Positions 1 through 23,784 of a stretch of DNA of 64,000 nt are shown piece by piece. The translations under genes were made by a program, and so were the position numbers. The DNA comes from Mastigias papua. Its lineage: Eukaryota > Cnidaria > Scyphozoa > Rhizostomeae > Mastigiidae. The stretch covers positions 1,094,102 to 1,158,101 of the forward strand of contig OZ025287.1 of assembly GCA_964019165.1 (NCBI GenBank), written 5' to 3'. The notes under the pieces were generated by a model. That model was given only the letters and a program-made list of their open reading frames with translations. It did not search any database and was not told the DNA's origin. How positions within the stretch are numbered: position 1 is the first letter of the stretch; each line of letters opens with the position of its first letter.

Positions 1-533
1 TTAATGTTTAACGGTACACCATGCCTTGCCAGTACTAATGTTTAAAAGTTATCTTATCATAGCTTACATATCTAAACATATTTTGAGGATCGAATCCTAA
101 TAATCTTGAGCATAACTGAGGCTGAGACAGAGTTACATGATGCTTATTACAGAAAGTTACGTGTAGAGTCGTGCCATTGTTTGCAATGCAATAGTATTAT
201 AATTGGTTTCATGTACTATATCTTTGTGGTACAGTGCAGAAAGTCTGCAAAAAAGCAAGCATAGCCCTGAAGTTGCTCCGACTGACAATATGTTCAAAAT
301 ACTATGCCCAGTAAACAGAACCTGAAATAAGAAATGTGTACATATCCACATTTTTATGTGAGTCAGATTTAGTTTCTGTTCAGTGAAGAGTGCGAGCCGA
401 TAGAGCTTCAAGTTTTGCTTGCTTTCTCAAAGCAATTGCCTCAGAGTTTTGTTGCAGTTCATTTATATTCTAACTGCTCTGTGTGTCGCAAATTGAATTG
501 CTCTTGTCTATCATGTTTTATATTTATCTTCAG

Positions 534-11627
<11,094 letters not shown>

Positions 11628-13305
11628 TCCAGGTTGTATACTCCTCGTTGCCTGTCGTTAAAGACGACTTGCACTTAGGTATCAATAGATAGACATTCCT
11701 GTCACATCTGGTCTTAGCACACGTGGTCATCGATTCCATTGACACAGGGTATAGCAAAAAACCACCTCTTCTCTTTAAATTAATCTTGAGAAATCGTGTC
11801 CCTTTCAATGAAGTGCTGCCCGCTTTCTTCTTTGCCCCTTACTTCTGATATTTTCCGTATTGAGGTACTTCAGCGATTTAGAAATGCCCCATCTTGGGCA
11901 CCATTCTTGCACTAGCTAGTCGTTCTCTGTATATCGAAATTTGATTGCTCAAAATATGTCCATTATGGACTTAAAAACGTATGAAGATTATATCTCTATT
12001 ACTGAGAAAATTGTATCATATATTTTCAGATATTTAATCTTTAATTTATAAGCTTTGTTTTTGCAAAGCCTTACAAAGAAATATAGAGATGAGAATTTGT
12101 GTTTTATATTCTCTGTCTTAGATGCGTGTAGCAGTGATGGGAAGTTAATTGACTTGTGCCTGTTGCAATAACTTAAGATTTATCTGAAGTCTCCAAGGCT
12201 ATATGCAGTAGGGCCAGAAGGCAATGAGCCAAAATGCAGTGGGGCCTAAAAGCAGTGGGTCCTGAAAGCACTGTTTTTGATGCACAACATTGATGGGAGT
12301 TTTTCGTGTTGCCCTTGCTAACATCACGTAAGATATATAAGATATGTGTGCGTGCATGTGTGTGTGTGTGCGTGCGTGCATGTGTGTGTGCGTGTGTGTA
12401 TTATGTACTTTATGGGTGGGGAATTATAAACCATTAACCTTTTTGACTTACGCCACATAGAAAGCTCAGAATCAAAACTTTGTTTCTCCATGAAAAGAAA
12501 TCTTAATTTAAGTATCATACCTGTATCATTTTTCATCACGTTCTGCGGCATGGCTTATTAGGTGGGGGAGCTAATTAAAAATTTAAAGTTCTAGCATGGG
12601 AGCATAACTTTATTTCGTGTTGCTGGGAGTTTTTGCGGAAAAACAGGGGTTTTTGATTTTCTGTAAGAACTTCCTCAAGTTCTACATCACAATCGAACAC
12701 CAGAGAATTTTTGCCGACATATATATGCCAACACTTAACGCTTGTTTGATGATGTTTTTACTGCATAACTCACTATACAATGTACACGCGTTCAATCTCT
12801 AATGTTCGATAGCATCTTAAGCCGTTCGCCGAACTGTTTACCAAACTTACGCTCCCCAGGCGATTAGCATTACCCGCATCCTTCGGACGCAAATTATCAT
12901 GCCATGACGGGAAACTCCGCCTTTAAAACTCTTCGTTTGCGTGAACACCGGAGGCTTCGTTAATTATGAGGATATTGCAATCTACACTGGGCATTTTTGA
13001 CCGCGTGATTTCAAAGCAAACACTACTAGCTCATAAACGTAGGAATTTGTTACTAACAACGTTCTATAAATTACTTGCACTTCTCCTCATCTGCATAAAA
13101 AGCAATGGTGACCCCTCATCACCATGGTATACATACTATAACCCCACTCAGCAGTCATTCATCTTGCCGCTGGTGATAACTCTAACTCCTATTAGAATTT
13201 GAAATTTGTTCCAGTTACCGAATGCTAGACTTTATCAGGATGTATGTCTTAAGGAAACTTAAAAAAAATGGAAAATGAAGACCGATGGTTATAAATCGGA
13301 AAACA
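11628..13305. other. Non-coding stretch
   Basis: No gene seen. It holds an imperfect GT run (12340-12405) and short G-rich direct repeats near 12205-12275 (GCAGTGGGxCC). Open frames here are short and without recognisable domains. Confidence 0.6.
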
Positions 13306-13628
13306 TGTTTTTTTGCAAAAAACTTTTTATCCGGTGCTGAAACTTTATTAAGATTTTCTTAGCAAGTGTGTAATAATACTCCAGTGGTGCACAGACGAAC
13401 AGGCATTACACAAATATAACACTGAAATACTTGGGTTATCATAGCAAATCTATGCAAATTAAACAGAAGAAATGATGGGCATGAGTAAAAACTGGAATTA
13501 AAAATCTGTAGCAACTTATCAACTTTCTTGGGTCTCAAAAACTTAGTAGAGCTTTCTTAAAACTTTCTTGACTTTTTGAGCAGTCGAGAACTACTTTCTT
13601 ATAAAACCACTATTTTATAAAAAAAACT
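13306..13628 (+). mobile_element. MITE family A, copy
   Basis: About 320 bp starting GTTTTTTTGCAAAAAACTTT and ending ACTTTCTTATAAAACCACT; the ends form an imperfect inverted repeat. The core has CCAGTGGTGCACAGACGAAC and CAACTTTCTTGGGTCTCA, matching 25796-26127 and 55210-55560. No coding capacity. Confidence 0.65.
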
Positions 13629-13969
13629 TGTGGAGCATTTGCTGAACAAGACGTGTAAACATTATACTGTACACAGGATTGGATCGAATACAGGTATTCC
13701 TAAGAAAGTGCCAGGTCACTATCAAAAATAAGCTCTATGCAAAACGTCTGGATTAGCTTCTTCGAAGAGTCAAGCAGCGTTCTCAGAAATTTGCGTAATT
13801 TTTCAATGATATTGCGAATAACTTACCAATACTTACTGAACAAAGTTTCCTTGTTAGCAGGTTGAAATAAGGCATCATGCCCCCTGGTTTTGTCTCGTAA
13901 TTTTTTATACCTGGATATTACTGACAGCACAAAAGTTTTACTATTTGTATTATTATTGCTCCGGCTCGA

Positions 13970-14395
13970 TTTGCTGTGTTGGATGTAGCGCATTGAATTT
14001 GCCGCATTTAACGTGTTGCGTTTAATGCACTGTTTTTAATATGCAGCGTCTACTGTGCTGTATTAGATGCTCTGCGTTGGATGAAGCGCAGTGAATATGC
14101 CGAATTTAACGTGCTGCGTTTAATGCACTGTGTTTAATGTGCAGCGTCTACTGTGCTGTATTAGATGCTCTGCGTTGGATGAAGCGCATTGAATATGCCG
14201 AATTTAACGTGCTGCGTTTAATGCACTGTGTTTAATGTGCAGCGTCTACTGTGCTGTATTAGATGCTCTGCGTTGGATGAAGCGCATTGAATATGCCGAA
14301 TTTAACGTGCTGCGTTTAATTCGCTGCTTTTAATGCACTGGTGTAATATGGAGCTTTTGCCTTACTGTACTGGATGCTCTTCGTTGGATGCGCTG
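13970..14395 (+). repeat. 98-bp tandem repeat
   Basis: TCTGCGTTGGATGAAGCGCA starts at 14071, 14169 and 14267, an exact 98-bp period, with degraded flanking copies from about 13970 and to about 14395. The unit itself contains shorter echoes (GTGCTGCGTTTAATGCACTG and similar). Confidence 0.95.
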
Positions 14396-15541
14396 CGTTT
14401 GTTTCTTATTTATTTATTTACAATTTCTTTAATGTTGGCGTACAAATACAAATATAGCTAACAAGCTAATTAATGCCAACAAAATAAAACAACAAAAACA
14501 AGTATTATACAGTTTTTTTATACCAGAAAGAAATAAAACTATAAGAATCCTAGTCCATTAATAAAAACTTTGCACAATCTGCAGATTCAAGTATTTCCTT
14601 TCCATGATTTTATTTTCTGTTTAATATCAGTTAGTGTGTAAGAGTCCTTAATTTCCCACCTGTAGTGAACGGTAGTGAGGCTCATAAATTATGGCCTATG
14701 TACTGGATGGATATTTTCAATTCCATATTTTGCTGTCTTGACATTCGGCAATTGCAAATGATTTATACTTCTTAAACTGTATTGGGTACCTCTTTCAGTA
14801 AATATGTTTTTCATAAATGTTGGGTTTAGATTATTTTTTGTTTTGAAATTTCCAGCTATTAGCAACTGCAGATTGTGCTGATGAATGGTCATATATTTTT
14901 CTTTCAGTTTCTCTAGCTTTGATGCACTGCCTTTGCATACCAGCCATCATTGTGCATGACACAAGGCAGGGCAAATGGTTGTCAGTGTTGGGTAAGATTC
15001 CTAACTCATATGCAGTAGGACATAACAGTTTCTACGATGGATTATTGCCAGGTCTCGACGTTACTACATTCTAGCCATAGCAATTAATGGATAATAATCA
15101 GACCTGCCTCTGAATTGAAATGATCTAATATCTTTTTCATCTCGCTTTAATCTTCATGGAAAGCTCCATCAGAAGTCCCGTCTGCAACTCAATTAGTAAG
15201 CATTAGCGAGAATTGTTAAAAAGTAGAATTTCTCAAGCCACTCTTCACTGGAAATAGGATGACTCATAAAGAGCTCGGGTTGCCAACATCAGGTCAAAAC
15301 CATAGAAATAGTCCTCAGTTTTCTATGTTCAAAACCAGCATTTTATTCCAATAATTGATCAGACGTATTACAAATGGTAGATACATCTGCCAACTAACCA
15401 GCCCCTTTCGCTTACTCTACAATGCAACTGTATAAGCCCATAGAAATTTTCTTCTATCAGTGGCGCCGAGAAGGGACCAAGAGCAGATTGCTCCGGGTCC
15501 TTAACCTGAGAAAGGCTCCAAGGCTATGGTATAGTTCGTCA
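14396..15541. other. Non-coding stretch
   Basis: AT-rich sequence between the 98-bp array and the CRE-like cluster. I see no gene, RNA or clear repeat. Confidence 0.5.
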
Positions 15542-15786
15542 GTGACGGAAAGAACCTCAAATTTCATGATGACGTCATGAGGGCTACGCTTTTGCTTTAT
15601 TTCCCCGCAACACAGAAAGGGGTAGCCCTATTCTGCGCCCACAACTACTCTTGTCAGGCCTGGCCTCTAGTCATCTTATTATTTAAAAGTGTCGCTTATT
15701 TTTAGTTGATACGCTTGCTTGCTATAAATAATTGTACAGCAAAATGGGCTGAAGGGGCCGATGACGTAATAAAATGCTACGTCACA
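15542..15786. promoter_or_regulatory. Cluster of CRE/ATF-like sites
   Basis: TGACGG at 15543, a perfect palindromic TGACGTCA at 15570-15577 inside the longer palindrome TCATGATGACGTCATGA, TGACGTAA at 15762-15769, and GTGACGTA on the minus strand at about 15778-15785. CREB/ATF-type bZIP proteins bind such sites. No adjacent gene was identified, so a regulatory role is only a possibility. Confidence 0.3.
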
Positions 15787-16524
15787 GCCAACGGAAGGTA
15801 AATCTGCTTCGTGACAGGATGCAGATTGTGGCATTGATAGATAAAGATTTTGATAATAGGGGATATTGTAACAATGCAACATTGATAAATGAGAGAGACC
15901 GGTTTGAAGTACCAGTAGACAGAATAACTTATCACAGCTACAGGTTGCCGTGAGACGGCAGGTTGCAGCATTGAGTCAAGAGTAAAGCTATACTATGTAG
16001 TTTACAGTATTGATACCCAAAGCACTTAGAGTAGCTTGCGTGCATTTGGTAAAGCTTACAAAAACTGAATGCAAAGAGGACGCATTTTTGTGCGATTTTC
16101 ACAAGTCTGCCATACTTTTTGAATGAGAATGTCACTTTAATAGAAGTTAAAGGATATTTCAAAGAGAACATTATTCTTCCTCATAAAAGAAGATAAATGT
16201 GTAATGAGTGTTGATTTGCAGCGTTGCACAGCAAGAAGAATAATAAGGAAAACAAGACAACAACAGCAAGACTGCTAAGTTGCAGGCAAAGATCTATAAG
16301 TATTTGACCATATACGATACCTGGTTTTAGCTGGTACTGCAATGACAGATGGCAGAGCATTCCTTGTAGTAACCAGTGACGTAGAAGAGAGGGTACTGAC
16401 ATCTGCAGCGCAAAAGTGTCTAAAAAAGGTACTGCAATTTGGGTTCTAAAAGCTGAGCACTTCTGCATTGTAGGTGAGCATCAAGTGATAATATTTTACC
16501 TAACATGCTTTTTCTGTAATAAGA

Positions 16525-17005
16525 GTTAATTCCATAAGGAACCTTAAGGAAGTTGCACAACTAAAGGCAAAATCGATACAATAGTTTTGAATTTGAATAT
16601 TTTTATTATTGAAAACGATTGCGAGTTAGAAATTTCTCCAATTATTGCAGAGAAAGTTGCATAAGAGCTGCGTACTGCATGTAGCAGTGATTCATAAAGA
16701 GGGTTTTAATCTTTCTTAAAACGTAATACATATAACTTCTATATGGTACAACAGGGACTGTTCAATAATTACTTCACACCTAGGGGGTGGGTAGTTCTCA
16801 TAGAGACAGGCCTATCTCTATGGTAGTTCTACACGTTTTTCGTGATTCAGAGCGTAATTATTGAACAGCCCCAAATGTGCAATTAAACTTAACGAACTTT
16901 TAAGGAAATTTTAGTATTACAATGTGGTCAAAGAGATTACAATGTGGTCAAAGAGACTCGGGAAATTTATACGAACTAGGCCTTGAGTTAGGTTCCTTAT
17001 AAATA
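16525..17005 (+). mobile_element. MITE family C, copy with a nested insertion
   Basis: Ends read CATAAGGAACCTTAAGGAAG and GGTTCCTTATAAAT, an inverted pair. The core AATGTGGTCAAAGAG (here tandemly doubled, 16920-16950) and AAATGTGCAATTAA occur in the other copies. It is interrupted at 16754-16872 by a different element. Confidence 0.65.
16754..16872. mobile_element. 119-bp MITE with 19-bp terminal inverted repeats
   Basis: Left end GGGACTGTTCAATAATTAC (16754-16772) is the inverse of 16854-16872 with one mismatch. It is inserted in a family C copy: the uninterrupted relatives at 31.4 and 40.5 kb have the two flanks (GCACTA and AAATGTGCAATT) joined. Confidence 0.8.
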
Positions 17006-17091
17006 TGAAACGTGTACTGCAATTCATTGCTTGTCAGTACACACAGAAGTATATCTGGGAAGCATTATATCTTTAGAATTGTCAGATCCAG

Positions 17092-17802
17092 CCCTCGAAG
17101 CTTGCTTGTATACTATCAAAGCAGATCCATGTGCTCGCTTCGATTGGTATTTCTAAGGGCAAACATCTGGCCCTCGAAGCTTGCTTGTATACTATCAAAG
17201 CAGATCCATGTACTCGCTTCGATTGGTATTTCTAAGGGCAAACATCTGGCCCTCGAAGCTTGCTTGTATACTATCAAAGCAGATCCATGTACTCGCTTCG
17301 ATTGGTATTTCTAAGGGCAAACATCTGGCCCTCGAAGCTTGCTTGTATACTATCAAAGCAGATCCATGTACTCGCTTCGATTGGTATTTCTAAGGGCAAA
17401 CATCTGGCCCTCGAAGCTTGCTTGTATACTATCAAAGCAGATCCATGTACTCGCTTCGATTGGTATTTCTAAGGGCAAACATCTGGCCCTCGAAGCTTGC
17501 TTGTATACTATCAAAGCAGATCCATGTGCTCGCTTCGATTGGTATTTCTAAGGGCAAACATCTGGCCCTCGAAGCTTGCTTGTATACTATCAAAGCAGAT
17601 CCATGTGCTCGCTTCGATTGGTATTTCTAAGGGCAAACATCTGGCCCTCGAAGCTTGCTTGTATACTATCAAAGCAGATCCATGTACTCGCTTCGATTGG
17701 TATTTCTAAGGGCAAACATCTGGCCCTCGAAGCTTGCTTGTATACTATCAAAGCAGATCCATGTACTCGCTTCGATTGGTATTTCTAAGGGCAAACATCT
17801 GG
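17092..17802 (+). repeat. 79-bp satellite, exactly nine copies
   Basis: Unit starts CCCTCGAAGCTTGCTTG and ends GGGCAAACATCTGG; 711 bp equals 9 x 79. Copies are nearly identical. The main variant is the base after CCATGT: G in copies 1, 6 and 7, and A in copies 2-5, 8 and 9. All frames stay open over long runs because of the unit's composition, and 79 is not a multiple of three, so it is not a coding repeat. Confidence 0.98.
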
Positions 17803-18252
17803 AGAGGCTACTTACACCGAAATCCTCAATCTTATTAATGCATGCGCAATATAATCTACTGTTTAAGTCACAAAGTGAGTAAAGCCGTATTTGTATATGA
17901 AACGAACGACTGTGCTTCTACGTCTAGGCCTAATGATCATCTGAGAAAGAACTCTGCAAGGACATATTCAACTTCGTCTCTTCCTTGGCTTCGATTCAGT
18001 TGTATTGACCTGCAATTCTATTGACCTGATGTTACGGAGAAGAACGCAAGCACTTTCTAATGCGTTGCGATCAATTGGCATTGCCTGATTGAAATTGCGT
18101 TTTATGATGAATTAATTGTTATTTCTTGGGACGGTGAATTGAGGCTTACAATAACATACCGTTTAAGATTCTTCCACCACTTGTAAAACTTTGCATTTAA
18201 ATCAAAAATAGGAAGAAAAATTTCGTAAAAGAGACGACAATAAAAGACATAC

Positions 18253-18395
18253 CTCGGAGTGTGGGTGGGGTGGCTTCGACACCTCCCGACACTTGAAGCC
18301 ATTTGGTGACTTTCAGTCGCATTCGGCAGATCATCCCTTTTAAACAATGAAGTAGACATGAGCTTGGAAAACAGAGATACATCCTCTCCTTCCAT
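18253..18395 (-). CDS. Candidate first coding exon, unknown protein
   Basis: On the minus strand a good acceptor-like tract (TTTACTTTGTAG) ends at 18408, an ATG follows at 18395, and 47 codons run open to a strong donor (CCGAG then GTATGTC, exon end 18253). The peptide begins MEGEDVSLFSKLMSTSLFKR. I do not recognise it and found no matching downstream exon. It could be chance. Confidence 0.25.
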
Positions 18396-19064
18396 TGCAC
18401 AACAGAACTACAAAGTAAATTTAACTTAACAAAATGATTGTCCCCTAGTACATTAATAGGCATTTGAGCATACATAAAGAAAAATTAACTCTACACATTT
18501 TGCTAAAATAAGGGTATTTGACAATGCCCTGAAGAAATATCTTCAGCCAAACCTTTTCTTTAGCTTTAATATGAGCGACACAGAGGTTTCTACCAAATTG
18601 AATGAATGAATATAGACTAGTGATTGTTATTGATTGAATATTGATTAGTGATTGCATTGATATCCCAGTCAAAGATGGTGTTCTTACAAAGGTCATGTGA
18701 ATACACTTTTGAGCGGTTAAGTTGCTTTTTCATTGCCCGATTCCACTTTTTATCACTAAACATAACCATGTTATCTTTGCGAAGATTTATTATCATTCCA
18801 AACTAGAATTATGTGTGCTTTTGATAGCAAACTGACCAAAGATAAACGCTCCAAAGCACTAAAAACATTCTTGAACGCTTTAAATTTCCAGCTTTAACAT
18901 TACGTAAAGCAATATGACGAAAAATCCGTGAAAGTGACATCAGATGATAGGGCAAAAGTTAGCCTATTGTTTCTAGCGAACTTCTGCATCATTCATCATC
19001 ATAAATCATATGCTTAACTTCCATAGGTGTTTGATGCTCCATGGCAAATATACATATTCCAGTA

Positions 19065-19440
19065 CGCACGTTTTTTAAGAATACCTTAGTTTTCGCTGAG
19101 TATCAAACTTCTTAAAATGTTTTGAGTTTAAGTCTAAGATTGCATTTAGATTATTCCTAACTTTCAGTGATTTTGAGCATTAATACTCCTGTAGACTATT
19201 TACGTATAATAAAAAGTGCCCACCGGACACTCTCCAAAGAGTTGCTGAGTCTCATCATAGTATATACGACTCCCAGACTGGATACGTGAAGCTCACACGT
19301 GGTTTCTTTTCAAAAGAAAACTCAAAACAGCCAAAAACTCTAAGCCTTGATGAAGCTTGAGCCTTGCAATACTCTTAAATTATTCTTAAATTTCATCGAT
19401 TTAGTAGCTCTATTCCCATAAGTATTTAGCGTAAAAATGC
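19065..19440 (+). mobile_element. Family D element copy or copies
   Basis: 19065-19200 matches 4935-5130 (CTTCTTAAAATGTTTTGA, CAGTGATTTTGAGCATTAAT). 19320-19430 carries a further weak echo (ACTCTTAAATTATTCTTAAA). Confidence 0.45.
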
Positions 19441-19814
19441 GTGCACCCGTATTCATGGATGGCAGAGCCGAGAGAGAATGGGGACCGAGGGCTGGGAACC
19501 CTCCACATTTTCTAGCAAATGTGCATTACAAAAACCTTTCAAAAATCCAGAAATTAAATCTTTTGTTGTTGAACATGAAGTTTAACATATCGACTATGAT
19601 GCGAACCATAATGTTAGACAAGCAAGTCTTCCCACCCACTATCAATTAAAATTGACGCCTTTCTTACAGTAAACCGCAAATGGGCCTTTTAGCACTCTCT
19701 TTATCAGCATTTAGCGCCCTCTACATGCCTACAATTTTTGACTTTGCAGCATAATGCAGTTTACCACACTATTACAAACCAAAGCATGTCATACCCTACC
19801 GTACCATACCATAC

Positions 19815-20945
19815 CAAACCATGCCATGCCATGCCATGCCATGCCATGCCATGTCATGCCATGCCATACCTTGCCATGTCATGCCAGTGCATACTATACT
19901 ATACTATACTATACTATACTATACTATACTATACTATACTATACTATACTATACTATACTATACTATACTATACTATACTATACTATACTATACTATACT
20001 ATACTATACTATACTATACTATACTATACTATACTATACTATACCATACTATACCATACTATACCATACTATACCATACTATACTATACTATACTATACT
20101 ATACTATACTATACTATACTATACTATACTATACTATACTATACTATACTATACTATACTATACTATACTATACTATACTATACTATACTATACTATACT
20201 ATACTATACTATACTATACTATACTATACTATACTATACTATACTATACTATACTATACTATACTATACTATACTATACTATACTATACTATACTATACT
20301 ATACTATACTATACTATACTATACTATACTATACTATACTATACTATACTATACTATACTATACTATACTATACTATACTATACTATACTATACTATACT
20401 ATACTATACTATACTATACTATACTATACTATACTATACTATACTATACTATACTATACTATACTATACTATACTATACTATACTATACTATACTATACT
20501 ATACTATACTATACTATACTATACCATACTATACCATACTATACTATACTATACCATACTATACTATACTATACTATACTATACTATACTATACTATACT
20601 ATACTATACTATACTATACTATACTATACTATACTATACTATACTATACTATACTATACTATACTATACCATACTATACCATACTATACCATACTATACC
20701 ATACTATACTATACTATACTATACTATACTATACTATACTATACTATACTATACTATACTATACTATACTATACTATACTATACTATACTATACTATACT
20801 ATACTATACTATACTATACCATACTATACTATACTATACCATACTATACTATACTATACCATACTATACTATACTATACTATACTATACTATACTATACT
20901 ATACTATACTATACTATACTATACTATACTATATTATATTATACC
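19815..20945 (+). repeat. Pentanucleotide array, (ATGCC)n then (ATACT)n
   Basis: Begins as ATACC/ATGCC pentamers (from about 19795) and switches at 19891 to about 1.04 kb of nearly perfect ATACT. Blocks at 20041-20085, 20521-20560, 20666-20705 and 20816-20865 have ATACC alternating with ATACT, a 10-bp higher-order unit. The three long Tyr-Thr-Ile open frames here are artefacts. Confidence 0.98.
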
Positions 20946-22500
20946 AAGCATACCAGACCATACCTAGATATAACATACAATAGTTTACCCAGGGTAGTTC
21001 CTATAAACTTTCATTCACTATGAAATGAACCTAAATGCTTATTAGTAAAAATTGTTTATGTGTATTCATTTGGATTTCTGTAGCTGTGTTATTAGCTTTG
21101 TTTTGTTCATGCAAATGGCAGGGCAGTTGTCATTGCATCTTGTACTCCGTGTCCATGGCATTGTCCTTGTAGCGCAGTAAGTAACTTGTATCCTTGTATT
21201 TGTAAAATTTTGTATTGAATAAAAACAAACTTTCTTTAGGAGATTGTAAGATCTTCAACTTCCCAACAGAATGTGCTTGGATATGATGATTAAGGAATAT
21301 CTTTGTAAAATGTTAAGAATGACGTATTCAACGTTTTGGCAAATGGTATGGATCTATAAATGTAACATATTCATAAAGTGTCTGATTCTTCGCAGTATCT
21401 AACAAATTGCCGACAGAAATATTTTCTGGGGAGTGTAACACCCCTCTCCGCACCCCCACTGTAAAAGCCTTCGCATACTAAAACAACCCGTCCATTCCTT
21501 AAATTTTCAAACATGACGCATGGAAATCTACCAATTATGTAATGCAAACTCCGAAAAGTGTTCCTTCTCTTACTTTGTCATCAGTCAACTGTAAAACTAA
21601 GAAAGTGACAGCAAAAATTCCATACTGTTATCAGTGGAGTGCTGAAGGACTCTTGAGTGGGGTCTAACATAAAATATTTATCTACCGGTTTTAACAATGC
21701 ATCTCAAGTACCGACAAGCTGTGGTAGCTATGCTAACTTTAACCGTCCAACGAGTCAAAGGATCGCTTCGTGAAAAGTAGGTTGGCGCGACGCTTCCCCA
21801 AAGTCACTTCTTCTGTACGCTCCTTACTGTTATGGCTAGATGTGTTCTCATTTTGTATTGGTTTGTTTTGCTTACTCGGTATTGTTTACCAGGACCAGGA
21901 AAGAAAAGCTTGAAGTCTAATAACATTAGAGGGATGTCGAAACGTCGTTAAATAAAATTATTAACATTTGCACTGGGTACCGTCTTTAAAATTCAGCAAT
22001 TTTAAGAGTCAATGACGTCAGATACTATATCCCTCATAACATCAGTATTTATTAGGTTATCATGTAAAGATCTACCGTGACACGTGAAAACTGTTTGATG
22101 ATTTTAAAGCATATGTGGGGAAAAAGTAGTTGACGTTGCTGCTTCATACCTAAATATCGTTTCAAACCATTTACGTGTTTGTTATCATCCAAAGGGTTCC
22201 TATTCTGACAGATGTAAAAATCTCAGCTACAGATAGCTCACGAATGCCATAAATTTAAGCTCCTTATCAGTAACGAGAGATTCACTGATTTCACTTCTTA
22301 ATTTTAAGTCTTAATTTTAATTCTGTCATGGATATTCAAATGTCCACAAGTCCACAATCAATTCAATTCAATGCAATTTCTAAACTCTGTCTCTGTTCGC
22401 TTTCCACTCCCTGTTCTCCTTCTTAAATTAGAAATGCTGGCACATGTATACATATGTATGTATTTACATTTAATTATATTGTGTATAAGTGAATCTATAC
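20946..22500. other. Non-coding stretch
   Basis: AT-rich unique sequence between microsatellites. No gene, RNA or element recognised. Confidence 0.5.
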
Positions 22501-22504
22501 ATCA

Positions 22505-22700
22505 AACAAATCCAGATACAAACAAACACACCCACATACACACCCATACACACACACACACACAGACAGACAAACACACAGACAGACAAACACAAACAAA
22601 TGAAAACAAACACAAATAAACACAAACAAACATACATACCCAAAAACATACACATACAAACATACACACAAGGAAATACACACAAATAAGCACACACACG
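22505..22700 (+). repeat. Interrupted CA-rich microsatellite
   Basis: Mixture of ACAC, ACAA, ACAG and ACAT units over about 190 bp. Open frames on both strands are composition artefacts. Confidence 0.9.
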
Positions 22701-23504
22701 CTCGCACACAAGTACAAAAATTCGACTTGAAATAATTATGGCAGATTTCATTCCAACAATCTAAAATATAATAAAAATAATAAAACTTAATCTATCCAGC
22801 TAACTCTCCAAAATTGGCCATTGGCTGCATATTCACACTGTTCAGTAAGTAGGTCTACAATGTACCTAGATAATAGTAATGATAATAATACAAATTATTA
22901 TGAAATAATTTAAAATGTTAATAATGTTTATGCGGAGGGCATTAGATATTACTGCGTGCATTAATCAATGGATTATAAGTGCTATAAAAATTGAACCTTG
23001 CACATGGCTTCGAAATTAGATCTTGAATTAAGTCAAATCATGTTATCTCCCACCTGAGCAACACTATTGATGAAATATCTGCTCTGCTTCCATGGTAGTG
23101 ACCTGGTGTTAAACGATAGTTATCCATATTATATTAATATACTTTTAATTTCATTCTGCGTTCCTTTCAAGCAATTATTTTTCATTACACTGAGTATCTA
23201 TTTTTAGACAATGCTCTTAAATATTCTACCTTGCGCAGGTATCCTTACAGCTGCGCAGGGTAGAGAAGCGTTGAGCAAGGTAGAGGAGCGTTGTTAGATA
23301 TTACGATCCAAAGGAGTACTTCTCAGTATTTCTTTACTTTCTTGAGTATGCTCCACTCTCCGGGGTAGGAGAGTTCCGCTGCTGTTTAAAAATGGAAATC
23401 CTATCTTCTAGGTATATCTACGCACTAGAGTGTTGTGGTGGTGTAATGCCTGTCTTTATATGCGACACTGTAATATTACGCAAACTCGAATATTCTTGCT
23501 AGCA

Positions 23505-23600
23505 AAATCATTAGAATGTTTCACTACTGAAATCATGAAAAAGCTAAGAAAGTTTAAGAACTAGGCGAAAAAAATTTCTTATAAAGAAAGAAAAATGTGC
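23505..23600 (-). mobile_element. Partial family A MITE, inverted
   Basis: Contains CTAAGAAAGTTTAAGAACTA and ends AATTTCTTATAAAGAAAG, resembling family A ends in the opposite orientation. Only about 90 bp are recognisable. Confidence 0.3.
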
Positions 23601-23784
23601 AGTCATTGACTCGTTGTTATACTCAGTTACTTTATTTTAATAAATTTCCAGTTATCCATGATTTTCAATCAGCAAATTAATACATATCGCGGTGGAGCTG
23701 TGATGGCGCTTTCCTGTATGTTTTGGCTAAGAGAGGTGCGAGCAAATCAGTTACCTTGAAGCAATGGCTTGAAATTGTGACCCG

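Noticed and set aside
16181..16468. Minus-strand 95-codon frame with a hydrophobic stretch
   Set aside because: No start context, no splice partners, no recognisable family; the hydrophobic part comes from a T-rich tract.
17012..17882. Series of ~70-100 codon frames repeating every 79 bp
   Set aside because: The 79-bp unit is not a multiple of three, so the frames are staggered readings of the satellite in all three frames.
19738..21023. Three overlapping ~400-residue open frames (Tyr-Thr-Ile repeats)
   Set aside because: A 5-bp repeat without stop codons is open in all three frames; no protein signal beyond the repeat.
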